64,000 nucleotides of DNA from the NCBI RefSeq assembly GCF_003627755.1, contig NZ_CP032695.1, positions 1,426,001 to 1,490,000 of the forward strand. The letters run 5' to 3'. The notes beneath the pieces were generated by a model. The model was not told where the DNA came from and made no database searches. It saw only the letters and a list, made by a program, of their open reading frames with translations. Numbering within the stretch: position 1 is the first letter of the stretch; each line of letters begins with the position of its first letter. Shown here one piece after another: positions 11,789 through 20,267 of the stretch. The stretch is from Rhizobium jaguaris (GTDB taxonomy: Bacteria > Pseudomonadota > Alphaproteobacteria > Rhizobiales > Rhizobiaceae). The translations under genes were made by a program, and so were the position numbers.

Positions 11789-12571
11789 TCACTTTCCTTT
11801 CCAGATTGGTGTTCGCTTCTCTGCGAAAGCCCTTGCTCCTTCCAATTGATCCTCGCTCGAATAGAGGGCATCAACCGTCGCAAACTGCCGTTTGGTGATC
11901 TTGTTCATGGCAGTCTGAAACGTCGTTCCCTCCGCTTCGCGCACGATTTCCTTGATGGCTGCGTAGACAAGCGGCGGCCCGCTTTCGAGAAGCCGGGCGA
12001 GTTCCCATGCCCGGTCCATCAATCGGTCCGCGGCGACGATCTCATTGACGAAGCCCCAGCGATGAGCCTCGGCGACGTCAAGCCAGCGGCCGGTCAGGAG
12101 CATGTCCATGGCGATATGATAGGGAATGCGCTTCGGCAATTTGATCGATGCGGCGTCCGCGACAGTCCCGGAGCGGATCTCCGGAAGGGCGAAGGTCGCA
12201 TGCTCGGCGGCGATGATCAGATCGGTGGAAAGGGCAATCTCCAGGCCGCCGCCGCAGCAGATACCGTTGACGGCGCAAATCACGGGCTTGTTGAGATTGC
12301 GAAGTTCCTGCAGGCCGCCGAAACCGCCGACGCCGTAGTCGCCATCGACCGCGTCGCCGGCGGCAGCCGCCTTCAAATCCCAACCGGCCGAAAAGAACTT
12401 CTCGCCGGCGCCCGAAACGATCGCGACGCGCAGCTCGGGATCATCACGGAAATCGCGGAAGATCAGGCCCATCTCGCGGCTTGTCGCAAGGTCGATGGCG
12501 TTCGCCTTCGGCCGGTCAATGATGACCTCCAAGATACTGTTGTCACGCCTGATGCGGATGGGGCTTTGCAA
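11789..12571 (-). CDS. caiD: CaiD-like crotonobetainyl-CoA hydratase / carnitinyl-CoA dehydratase
   Basis: A 260-residue enoyl-CoA hydratase of the crotonase fold that resembles E. coli CaiD along its length. Shared stretches include the N-terminal RPKANAID, RVAI-SGAGEKFFSAGWDLKAA, and the C-terminal FAEKRTPIWKGK. The two catalytic glutamates of CaiD are present in GGGLEIAL and FALPEIRSG, although the neighbouring GIVPDSGG of E. coli reads GTVADAAS here. It should interconvert crotonobetainyl-CoA and L-carnitinyl-CoA. The start is a TTG with AAGGAGG 9 nt upstream; that site lies inside the end of the ligase gene, 6 nt away. Confidence 0.87.
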   Translation of the reverse strand: MQSPIRIRRDNSILEVIIDRPKANAIDLATSREMGLIFRDFRDDPELRVAIVSGAGEKFFSAGWDLKAAAAGDAVDGDYGVGGFGGLQELRNLNKPVICAVNGICCGGGLEIALSTDLIIAAEHATFALPEIRSGTVADAASIKLPKRIPYHIAMDMLLTGRWLDVAEAHRWGFVNEIVAADRLMDRAWELARLLESGPPLVYAAIKEIVREAEGTTFQTAMNKITKRQFATVDALYSSEDQLEGARAFAEKRTPIWKGK

Positions 12572-12577
12572 CTTCCG

Positions 12578-14635
12578 CTACCTCCTTCGCCGGATGAGCG
12601 CGTCTGCGGCGACGACGCCACGATTTTCAGGCAGAACCATCAATGGATTAATGTCCAGTTCCTCAAGTCGCGCGGCGTTTTTTACGACATATTCTGCCGC
12701 CGATACGACGGCGTCCGCAACTATATCGAGGTTGCCCTTCGCCGCGCCGCGATAGCCTTCGATCAATTTCCTAACCTTCAGCCGCGAAATGGCTTCCAGG
12801 ACGTCCGCCTTCGTCACTGGAAGAGGCAAAATGACGGAATCTTCGAGCAATTCCACCAGAATTCCGCCCGCGCCGACCGTCAATGTCAATCCGACGACGG
12901 GATCGCGCACGGCACCGACGATCAACTCGGCGACGGGGCGCTCGATCATGCGTTCGACCAGGTATCCGGAGGCGATCGAGGCCATGCGCTCTGCCGCGTT
13001 TCGCACCGCCTCCACATCCCGGAGGTTGAGTACGACCGCTCCAACCTCGGACTTGTGTTCGAGGCCCAACGCCTTCAGGGCGACAGGAAAACCGATGCGT
13101 TGCGCCTGCTCCGCTACGTCACCTGGACTGGATGCCGTTGCTCCCAGTGGAATGGTGAGCCCGGCGGCGGATAGCTCCGCCTTGGCCGCCGCCTCACTCA
13201 GGGTTTCGATCTCGCCTGGGACCAGAGGACTATCAAGCAGGGGCAGCGGTGCGCGAGCATGCCATGCCAAGCCGATCCGACTTGCAACCTCGGCCGCTGC
13301 AATCGCTTCGCTGATGCCGCAGAGAGGCACTATGCCATCCTGCATCAGCCGCAAGGCGATCGCTTCCGGCATGTTTTCCGGCAGCGTCGCCAGGATGCCC
13401 GCACGGGCGCCGGTGCGCTTGGCCGCTGCCGCGACGGCGGCGATCGTCGTCATCCAGTCCGCTGCATCGCAACGATCGTCCCGTGGAAAATCGAGGACGA
13501 TCAGATTGAATGCATAGTCGCCTTTAAACATGGCGGTGAAGGCTTCCGTTTGGCGGGAAAGATCGCCCCAAACGAAGGTGTGATAGTCGAGAGGGTTAGA
13601 TAGGGTGACCATCTCGCCGAGACTGCGCCGCAAGGCAGGCAGTTGCTCCGGTTTCAGAGCGCGAAAATCGACGGCCCGGCCGGTCGCAGCATCGGCCATC
13701 AATGAGGCTTCGCCACCGGAACAGCTCATCGACGAAATTGCGTTGCTTGTGAGCGGGCCGGTCACGTGCAGCAGTTTCAGCGTTTCGATCAGTTCCGGAA
13801 GCGTTGCGACTCGGCCGATACCGAGACGGGCGAGAACCGCATCGGCGACTGCATCGCTGCCGGCGAGGGATGCCGTATGTGAAACAGCCGCGCGCTGTGC
13901 CTGTTCGGATTTGCCGACCTTCAGAGCGACGACGGGCTTTCGCAGTTCCCTCGCACGCGTGGCAAGTTTTTGAAGTGTCTGGACGTTGCCGAAACCTTCG
14001 ATATGAAGGCCGATTGCCGTAACGCGGGGGTCTTCGAGGACGGCGAGGGCAAGATCCGATAACCCGGTCTGCGCCTGGTTGCCCGCCGTCATCAGATAGC
14101 TGATGGGCAGGCCGCGCTTCTGCATGGAAAGATTGATGGCGATGTTGGAGGATTGGGTGAGAATGGCAACGCCACGTTCCACACGTACCATTCCGTGCTG
14201 GTCGGGCCAGAGCAAGGCGCCGTCCAGTCCGTTGATCACGCCATAACAATTCGGCCCGATGATCGGCATGTCGCCGGCTGCACTGACCAACGCCTCCTGC
14301 AGCGCGACGCCATCCGCCAGTTCGGCGACCGCTTCGCTGAAGCCGGACGCGTAGCAGACGGCGCCACCGGCACCCCTCGCTGAGAGGGTACGCACGATAT
14401 CGATGGTCAGCAGTCGGTTGACGCCGACGAAGGCGGCATCCGGCGCGGCGGGCAGATCTTCCACCGATCGATAGCAGCGGCGTCCCAGCACGGTGTCGAG
14501 CGTCGGATGCACCGGCCAGATGTCCCCGGCAAAACCCATCCGATCGCATTGTTCGATGACCCGGCGCGCCTCACGGCCGCCGAAGACGGCGATCGTTTGC
14601 GGTCTGATCAGGCGATCGAGCGGGCGTTGTTTCAT
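12578..14635 (-). CDS. ADP-forming acyl-CoA synthetase (acetate-CoA ligase family), probable betaine-CoA ligase
   Basis: A 685-residue NDP-forming CoA ligase with fused alpha and beta parts. The order is a CoA-binding Rossmann domain (RPQTIAVFGGREA to about residue 130), succinyl-CoA-ligase-like domains with the phospho-histidine segment AVSHTASLAGSDA, and a C-terminal ATP-grasp domain (AAKAELSAAG onwards, with FPVALKALGLEHKSEVGAV). It converts a carboxylic acid, ATP and CoA to acyl-CoA, ADP and phosphate. Its place between an acyl-CoA dehydrogenase and CaiD suggests activation of gamma-butyrobetaine or crotonobetaine, the job done in E. coli by the unrelated CaiC. The ATG at 14635 follows the dehydrogenase stop by 4 nt. 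Confidence 0.85.
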   Translation of the reverse strand: MKQRPLDRLIRPQTIAVFGGREARRVIEQCDRMGFAGDIWPVHPTLDTVLGRRCYRSVEDLPAAPDAAFVGVNRLLTIDIVRTLSARGAGGAVCYASGFSEAVAELADGVALQEALVSAAGDMPIIGPNCYGVINGLDGALLWPDQHGMVRVERGVAILTQSSNIAINLSMQKRGLPISYLMTAGNQAQTGLSDLALAVLEDPRVTAIGLHIEGFGNVQTLQKLATRARELRKPVVALKVGKSEQAQRAAVSHTASLAGSDAVADAVLARLGIGRVATLPELIETLKLLHVTGPLTSNAISSMSCSGGEASLMADAATGRAVDFRALKPEQLPALRRSLGEMVTLSNPLDYHTFVWGDLSRQTEAFTAMFKGDYAFNLIVLDFPRDDRCDAADWMTTIAAVAAAAKRTGARAGILATLPENMPEAIALRLMQDGIVPLCGISEAIAAAEVASRIGLAWHARAPLPLLDSPLVPGEIETLSEAAAKAELSAAGLTIPLGATASSPGDVAEQAQRIGFPVALKALGLEHKSEVGAVVLNLRDVEAVRNAAERMASIASGYLVERMIERPVAELIVGAVRDPVVGLTLTVGAGGILVELLEDSVILPLPVTKADVLEAISRLKVRKLIEGYRGAAKGNLDIVADAVVSAAEYVVKNAARLEELDINPLMVLPENRGVVAADALIRRRR

Positions 14636-14639
14636 CCAA

Positions 14640-15800
14640 TCACGCTCCGTACGGCCGAAGCAGATCGCGGCTGATGATGTGCCGCTGGATTTCCGAGGTT
14701 CCGTCCCAGATGCGTTCGACACGGGCATCGCGCCAGAAGCGGGCAAGCGGCAGGTCGTCCATCAACCCCATGCCGCCGAAGATCTGGATCGCCTCGTCAG
14801 TGACGCGGGCAAGCATTTCGGAGGCATAGAGCTTGGCCGATGCGATTTCGCGATTGGCGGGAAGACCGGCGTCGAGCCGCCAAGCGGCGGATAGGGTCAG
14901 CAGGTCGGCGGCGTCGATTTCCGTGATCATGTCAGCCAGCTTGAACGACACGCCCTGATTGGCGCCGATCGGCCGGCCAAATTGTTTGCGCTCCGCCGCA
15001 TAAGGCAGGGCCAGGTCGAAGACGCGCCGAGCCCGCCCGACGCAGGTCGCTGCGACTGTCAGCCGCGTGCCGTAAAGCCATTCATTGGCGATATCGAAGC
15101 CGCGATGCACCTCGCCAAGCACCTGGGATTTGGGCAGACGGCAGTCCGTGAAGCTCAGGATGACATTGTGATAGCCGCGATGGGAAACCGAGTCATAGCC
15201 TTTGAGGATCTCGAACCCCGGCGTGCCGCGATCGACCAGAAAAGCCGTAATCTTCTTCTTCACGCCCTTCGGCGTTTCCTCCTCGCCAGTGGCGGCAAAG
15301 ACGATGACGAAATCGGCGACATCGGCGTGGGAGATGAAATGCTTGGTGCCGTTCAGAACGAAATCGCCGCCATCCTGCCGTGCGGCGCATTTCATGCCAC
15401 GCATGTCGGAGCCGGCATCGGGCTCGGTGATGGCCAGCGCGTCAATCTTCTCGCCGCGTACGGCCGGCAGCAGATATCTACCGCGTTGCTCGCCTTCGCA
15501 GGCCATCAGAATTCCGGAAGGGCGGCCGAAAAAGACGGTGAGCCCCATCGAGCCGCGGCCGAGCTCACGCTCGACAAGCGTGAAGGTCACATGGTCGAGG
15601 CCGGCGCCGCCGATCTCCTCGGGAAAATTACACGCATAAAAACCGAGGTCGATGCATTTGCGCCGGATCCCCTGGGCAAGTTCCGGCGGGACTATGCCGG
15701 TGCGATCGACCTCGTTCTCATGCGGATAGATTTCCGCTTCGACGAAATCGCGGACTGTCTTGACGATCATCTCCTGTTCTTCATCGAGCCCGAAATTCAT
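14640..15800 (-). CDS. acyl-CoA dehydrogenase, candidate gamma-butyrobetainyl-CoA dehydrogenase
   Basis: A 386-residue FAD-dependent acyl-CoA dehydrogenase with ALAITEPDAGSDMRG (FAD/substrate region), HADVADFVIVFA, RKQFGRPIGANQG, and the C-terminal QIFGGMGLMDDLPLARFWRD. The usual catalytic glutamate of the MCAD type (YEGT) is Asp here (IWDGTSEIQR), and the alternative IVD/CaiA-type Glu position carries Thr (GTRLTVAA). It would oxidise an acyl-CoA to the enoyl-CoA. The context (ligase, CaiD, carnitine dehydrogenase) points to gamma-butyrobetainyl-CoA. It follows the dehydrogenase-thioesterase gene by 11 nt. It is not a clear CaiA orthologue. Confidence 0.83.
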   Translation of the reverse strand: MNFGLDEEQEMIVKTVRDFVEAEIYPHENEVDRTGIVPPELAQGIRRKCIDLGFYACNFPEEIGGAGLDHVTFTLVERELGRGSMGLTVFFGRPSGILMACEGEQRGRYLLPAVRGEKIDALAITEPDAGSDMRGMKCAARQDGGDFVLNGTKHFISHADVADFVIVFAATGEEETPKGVKKKITAFLVDRGTPGFEILKGYDSVSHRGYHNVILSFTDCRLPKSQVLGEVHRGFDIANEWLYGTRLTVAATCVGRARRVFDLALPYAAERKQFGRPIGANQGVSFKLADMITEIDAADLLTLSAAWRLDAGLPANREIASAKLYASEMLARVTDEAIQIFGGMGLMDDLPLARFWRDARVERIWDGTSEIQRHIISRDLLRPYGA

Positions 15801-15811
15801 GACGCTTCCTC

Positions 15812-17302
15812 CTAGCGTTTTTGTCCGACATGACGCCCGACGCCTTCAGGCACAGGCAGTTTTGCATGGGCCTTAACAATGGACCTGACTTTGCTCAGCA
15901 CCTCCTCCGGTGCAGGCGCGGCTTTTCCGGCCTTGGCATCGACATGCAGCAGCATATGTTCGGCAGTGGCGATCGTTTCGCCCGTTGCCGTATCGCAGAT
16001 CGTGTGGAACACATGCAGCCGCTTTTCATCGGCTGATAGAAGCTGGCAAGTCGAATGGATCGCCTGGCCGAGCTTGGCTTCGCCGAGATGGCGAATATGC
16101 GTCTCGACGGTGTAATAGCTGTGACCGCGTTCGACATAGGCGAAGTCTACGCCGATCAGCCGCAGCAGCGCATCCGACGTATCGCCGAACACCTGCAGAT
16201 AGCGGTGCTCGGTCATATGGCCATTGTAATCCACCCATGCCGGGCTGACTTTCGTTTCGATAAGCCGCAATGGCTGCGCGACATCCACCAGCTTTTTGTC
16301 GTCTCCGGCGGACGCCCAGAGGCCCTGCTCGAAATCCTTAAGCAGTTTGCCTGCACCCCAGCCCTTGCCGCCATGGCTGCCCTTCAGCGTCTGCAGGATG
16401 CCGACGAGATTTTCGTCGCGAATGCGCTCCAGCTCGCGGATCGATAATCCATCCGCTTGCTCGTCCGACTGCTGACCGATCTTTTCGACGAGAGCATCGT
16501 CGAGGTCGACGACATCCATCAGCTTCGTCCAGTTCCATTGCAGGGCCGGGCCGAACTGCGCGAGGAAGTGCCGCATGCCCGCTTCGCCGCCGGCAATGCG
16601 ATAGGTCTGGAAGAGACCCATCTGCGCCCAGCGCAGGCCGAAGGAATAGCGGATGACGTCATCCAGTGTTTCGACGGTGCAGATGTCGTCCTTGATCAGC
16701 CAGAGCGCCTCGCGCCAGAGGGCCTCCAACAGGCGATCGCCCACGAAAGCTTCGATCTCCTTGGCGATGTGCACGCCCTTCATGCCGATCGGCGGCAGCC
16801 GTTCCATGGCCGCCTTGATCGTTTCCATCGAAGTCTTTTCGCCCCCGACGATTTCGACGAGCGGCAGCAGATAGACGGGGTTATAGGGATGCGCGACGAA
16901 GAGACGTTCCGGATGGCGCATGTCGCGTTGCAGATCGGTCGGCAACAGGCCGGAGGTCGATGAGCCGATCAGGGCATCCGGCCTTGCTGCCGCATCGATC
17001 TGCGTCAGGACTTTACGCTTGAGATCAAGCCGCTCGGGCACGCTTTCCTGGATCCAGTCAGCATCGGCAACGGCTTGCTCCAGCGTCACGCGAAAGGTGA
17101 GCTTGCCGCGCTGCGGAAGCGGCGCCCCGGTCAGCATCGCATAGGCCTTTTCCGCGTTCGCCAGCACTTCACCGACGATGCGGGTTGCTTCGGGATGGGG
17201 GTCGAAGACATCGACGTCGATGCCCGCCAGCAGGAAGCGAGCGATCCATCCGCCGCCGATGACGCCGCCGCCGATGCAGGCCGCCTTGTTGATCCTGGTC
17301 AT
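15812..17302 (-). CDS. cdhA: L-carnitine dehydrogenase fused to betainyl-CoA thioesterase
   Basis: A 496-residue bifunctional protein. Residues 1-320 form a 3-hydroxyacyl-CoA dehydrogenase-type enzyme with the NAD loop CIGGGVIGGGW, VPERLDLKRKVL and HPYNPVYLLPLVEIV. From about residue 350 a hotdog-fold thioesterase domain follows (VSPAWVDYNGHMTEHRYL, SYYTVETHIRHL). The order and partners fit the carnitine dehydrogenase (CdhA) joined to a CdhB-type betainyl-CoA thioesterase, which are separate proteins in Pseudomonas. The first half oxidises L-carnitine to 3-dehydrocarnitine with NAD; the second half would release betaine from betainyl-CoA made by the BKACE enzyme 7 nt upstream. Confidence 0.9.
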   Translation of the reverse strand: MTRINKAACIGGGVIGGGWIARFLLAGIDVDVFDPHPEATRIVGEVLANAEKAYAMLTGAPLPQRGKLTFRVTLEQAVADADWIQESVPERLDLKRKVLTQIDAAARPDALIGSSTSGLLPTDLQRDMRHPERLFVAHPYNPVYLLPLVEIVGGEKTSMETIKAAMERLPPIGMKGVHIAKEIEAFVGDRLLEALWREALWLIKDDICTVETLDDVIRYSFGLRWAQMGLFQTYRIAGGEAGMRHFLAQFGPALQWNWTKLMDVVDLDDALVEKIGQQSDEQADGLSIRELERIRDENLVGILQTLKGSHGGKGWGAGKLLKDFEQGLWASAGDDKKLVDVAQPLRLIETKVSPAWVDYNGHMTEHRYLQVFGDTSDALLRLIGVDFAYVERGHSYYTVETHIRHLGEAKLGQAIHSTCQLLSADEKRLHVFHTICDTATGETIATAEHMLLHVDAKAGKAAPAPEEVLSKVRSIVKAHAKLPVPEGVGRHVGQKR

Positions 17303-17309
17303 CGGGGCC

Positions 17310-18212
17310 TCAGCGCTTCGTCAGTTTCAGTTTCTTGCGGACATCCTCAGGGCCGATGATGCGCGCACCCATGCCTTCGACGACCTGCACCGCCTTTTCG
17401 ACGAGCTGGGCGTTGGTGGCGAGCATGCCCTTTCCGGCATAGAGATTGTCCTCAAGCCCGACGCGGACATTGCCGCCGGCAAGCACGGCCGCAGCCGGGT
17501 AGGCCATGGCGTTGCGGCCGATAGAAAAGGCCGAGAAGGTCCAGCTCGAGGGAACGTTATTGACCATCGCCATGAAGGTGTTGAGGTCATCGGGCGCTCC
17601 CCAAGGGATGCCCATGCAGAGCTGGATGAGGATGGGGTCCTCAATCAGACCCTCCTCGGCAAGCTGTTTGGCAAACCAGAGATGACCGGTATCGAAGGCT
17701 TCGATCTCGGGACGCACGCCGAGGTCCGTCATCTTTTTCGCCATTGCGCGCAGCATGGATGGCGTATTGGTCATCACATAGTCGCCGAGACTGAAATTCA
17801 TCGTGCCGCAATCGAGCGTACAGATTTCCGGCAAGCATTCGGCAACGTGGCTGACGCGCTCGGAGGCGCCGGCCATATCTGTGCCTCGATCGTTCAGGGG
17901 AAGGGGGCGTTCAACATCGCCGAAGATCAGGTCGCCGCCCATGCCGGCAGTCAGATTGAGCACGACATCGACATCGGCAGAGCGAATGCGGTCTGTCACT
18001 TCCTTGTAGAGATCGTTGCGGCGGCTGGCAGCGCCGGTTTCGGGATCGCGGACATGGCAGTGAACCACTGCTGCGCCCGCTTTGGCGGCATCGATCGCCG
18101 ATTCCGCGATCTGCTTGGGCGTGATCGGAACATGGCCGGATTTCGAAACCGTGTCGCCGGCGCCGGTGACGGCACAGGTGATGAAGACATCGCGGTTCAT
18201 CGCAAGAGGCAT
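17310..18212 (-). CDS. cdhC: BKACE family (DUF849) 3-dehydrocarnitine:acetyl-CoA trimethylamine transferase
   Basis: A 300-residue beta-keto acid cleavage enzyme. The zinc ligands appear in HCHVRDPETG, and the family core follows with VDVVLNLTAGMGGD, RPEIEAFDTGHLW and NVRVGLEDNLYAGKG. In carnitine catabolism this enzyme condenses 3-dehydrocarnitine with acetyl-CoA to give betainyl-CoA and acetoacetate. The ATG at 18212 has GGGAGA about 8 nt upstream, and homologues begin with this NRDVFITCAVTGAG block. It is the first gene of the minus-strand string, divergent from the AraC/GlxA regulator, with about 104 bp between the starts. Confidence 0.9.
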   Translation of the reverse strand: MPLAMNRDVFITCAVTGAGDTVSKSGHVPITPKQIAESAIDAAKAGAAVVHCHVRDPETGAASRRNDLYKEVTDRIRSADVDVVLNLTAGMGGDLIFGDVERPLPLNDRGTDMAGASERVSHVAECLPEICTLDCGTMNFSLGDYVMTNTPSMLRAMAKKMTDLGVRPEIEAFDTGHLWFAKQLAEEGLIEDPILIQLCMGIPWGAPDDLNTFMAMVNNVPSSWTFSAFSIGRNAMAYPAAAVLAGGNVRVGLEDNLYAGKGMLATNAQLVEKAVQVVEGMGARIIGPEDVRKKLKLTKR

Positions 18213-18316
18213 TTTTGTTCTCCCTCGTATTGAGGGCATTACGAGACAAGCGGCGTTTCCATGCTTTGCATTTCCGGAAGCAGACGATACATTATCGGAA
18301 TTATCGGAGGATGCCT
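18213..18316. promoter_or_regulatory. Divergent promoter/operator region of the carnitine genes and cdhR
   Basis: The 104 bp between the BKACE start (18212, minus) and the regulator start (18317, plus). It contains a palindromic TTTCCGGAA core near 18270-18280 and a tandem ATTATCGGA repeat at about 18291-18308, just before the regulator. Either could be an operator, but no promoter hexamers are clear. The assignment as a regulatory region rests on the divergent layout typical of cdhR/cdh loci. Confidence 0.45.
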
Positions 18317-19309
18317 GTGCTGACTTCATCCAACACGCCGCTCGACATCGATCTGCTGGTGCTTCCCGAAACGAACCTGATTCTGATCGCTTCAGTGATC
18401 GAACCGTTGCGCGGCGCCAATCGCATTTCCGGAGCCGAAATCTATCGCTGGCGTTTGTTTACACCTGATGGCTCGCCCGTCGAAACGACGAGCCACATTC
18501 CAGTTCCAGCTTCCGGCGGATTCAGGCCCACCGTCGACTCCGCTCCGCTCTTCGTGCTCGCGAGCTATAATTGGCGGCGCAGCGCGACTCAGGCGCTGAA
18601 GATGCAATTGTCGCAGACAGCACGCTATCGTTCGATGATGGCGGGCATCGAATCCGGCAGCTGGCTGCTCGCGGAAGCAAGCCTTCTCGACAATGTGTCG
18701 GCGGCTGTCCATTGGGAGGATTTCGAGGATTTCGCGCTGGCCTATCCGCAGGTGCGTGCCGTCAAGGACCGTTTCGTGATCGATGGCAAGCGCATCACCA
18801 CCGCCGGCTCATTGCCGACCGTCGACCTGATGCTGGAAATCATCCGGCGGCGGCAAGGCTATTCACTCGCGCTGGAAGTCAGCCGGCTTTTCATCTACGA
18901 GCCGGCCAATACGCAGAGCGCAGCAGAACTTTCGCCGTCGACGGCCGGCTTGCGCATGCGCGACCCGCGCGTCGCGCAGGCCGTGCGGCTGATGGAGGAA
19001 AACATCGAGCAACCGCTGATCCTGACACGCCTGGCGCGGCGCATCGGCGTCAGTGCCCGTCATCTCCAGGCGCTCTTTCAGGAAAGCATCGGTGCGCCTC
19101 CGCACGTGCATTATCTGGCTCTTCGGCTCAACGCTGCACGACGCAAGGTAATCGAGACAAAGGATTCGTTCGCAGAGATCGCCGCGGCGACCGGCTTCAA
19201 CTCGGCCTCGGCCTTTTCCCGCAGCTATCGCGCCAGCTTTTCGGAAAGTCCATCCGGCACGCGGCGGCGCCTGCGCGGGCGCGCTACGACTGCAGCAGAG
19301 CCGACATAG
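18317..19309 (+). CDS. cdhR: GlxA-type AraC-family regulator, CdhR-like
   Basis: About 330 residues. The N-terminal half is a DJ-1/PfpI (class-I amidotransferase-like) domain starting PLDIDLLVLPETNLILIAS. The C-terminal half is an AraC DNA-binding domain with two helix-turn-helix units (LTRLARRIGVSARHLQALFQ and FAEIAAATGFNSASAFSRSY). CdhR in Pseudomonas is this type and activates carnitine dehydrogenase genes. The start is decided by the ribosome site: GGAGG ends directly at an ATG (18311, no spacer) but lies 6 nt before the GTG at 18317, so GTG is preferred. The 3' end overlaps the convergent LysR gene by 26 bp. Confidence 0.85.
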   Translation: MLTSSNTPLDIDLLVLPETNLILIASVIEPLRGANRISGAEIYRWRLFTPDGSPVETTSHIPVPASGGFRPTVDSAPLFVLASYNWRRSATQALKMQLSQTARYRSMMAGIESGSWLLAEASLLDNVSAAVHWEDFEDFALAYPQVRAVKDRFVIDGKRITTAGSLPTVDLMLEIIRRRQGYSLALEVSRLFIYEPANTQSAAELSPSTAGLRMRDPRVAQAVRLMEENIEQPLILTRLARRIGVSARHLQALFQESIGAPPHVHYLALRLNAARRKVIETKDSFAEIAAATGFNSASAFSRSYRASFSESPSGTRRRLRGRATTAAEPT

Positions 19310-20159
19310 GCTGAAAGGCCTCCCGCACCATTTCCGCGAGCTCTTGGATCGCCTCGCTGGAATGATAAGGATTGCGGCGCAGCACGACACGCGAAGAGTC
19401 GACGGGCGGAAAGCCGTCGTCGCTCGTCAGCTCCCGGCAACCATGCGGGATGTTGCTCCGAGAAAGCGTCGTGACGGCGAGGCCGGCGGAAACGGCGTTT
19501 TTCAGGCCAGAACTGGTGTCGGCGATGAAGGCGATGCGATAGGGCCGGGCCTGCTGCTCCAGCGACCGCAGGGCAAAGTCGCGCGCCCAGGTCGAGTTTC
19601 GGTATGTGGCAACCGGCAGCGGCGTCGCATCATGTAAGCGATGTACCAGCGAGGTCACCCAGACGGTCGGATCGACGCAGAGTACCTCGCCATTGGAATG
19701 CTTGCTCCAGTCGAAGACGACGGCAAGATCAAGTTCGTCCTTCTCCAGGGCGGCGAGATTTCGAGCGGTATAGTCACAGGACACGGTCACTTCGACGGCG
19801 GGGTGCCGGACGGCGAAGGCGGCAAGCGCCGCCGGCAGCACGGTCTGGCTGTATTCTTCCGGAATTCCGATCCGGACAGGTCCATTCAACGGCTTGGTGC
19901 GGATCGTCGCGGCTGCTTCGTTCAGCAGGTCGACGATCCGCCGGGCATAGGGAAGCAACTGATTTCCCGACCGGGTCAGCACGACCCCGCGTGCGCTTCT
20001 TTCGAACAGCGCTTCGCCGACAATTTCCTCCAGGCGCTTGATCTGGGCACTGACGGCCGATTGCGTGCGGCCGATGCGTTGCGCGGCAACGGAAAAATTC
20101 GACGTCTCGGTAATAACTAGAAACGTCCTGAGTAAATCGCTTTCGATGGGTTCGCGCAT
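19284..20159 (-). CDS. LysR-family transcriptional regulator
   Basis: A 291-residue regulator. The N-terminal winged HTH spans residues 5-65 (LLRTFLVITETSNFSVAAQRIGRTQSAVSAQI, in two parts), followed by a substrate-binding effector domain (GPVRIGIPEEYSQTVLPAAL). The ATG at 20159 is used; the frame can be extended to a TTG at 20171 but without a better ribosome site. It is divergent from the DMT transporter gene and probably regulates it. Its C-terminal end overlaps the convergent regulator at 18317-19309. Confidence 0.88.
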   Translation of the reverse strand: MREPIESDLLRTFLVITETSNFSVAAQRIGRTQSAVSAQIKRLEEIVGEALFERSARGVVLTRSGNQLLPYARRIVDLLNEAAATIRTKPLNGPVRIGIPEEYSQTVLPAALAAFAVRHPAVEVTVSCDYTARNLAALEKDELDLAVVFDWSKHSNGEVLCVDPTVWVTSLVHRLHDATPLPVATYRNSTWARDFALRSLEQQARPYRIAFIADTSSGLKNAVSAGLAVTTLSRSNIPHGCRELTSDDGFPPVDSSRVVLRRNPYHSSEAIQELAEMVREAFQPMSALLQS

Positions 20160-20267
20160 GACAAGCCACAAAAATTTCCGATGACACCTATCTCTACTAT
20201 TCGTTTGTCTGATGTCAAATATCGGCGCACACAGGGACGTTCCTTCTATTCATTCCTGAGTCCATAC

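Noticed and set aside
14640..15800. Calling the acyl-CoA dehydrogenase CaiA
   Set aside because: Its catalytic positions and middle region differ from CaiA. Only the gene context links it to carnitine, so no symbol was given.
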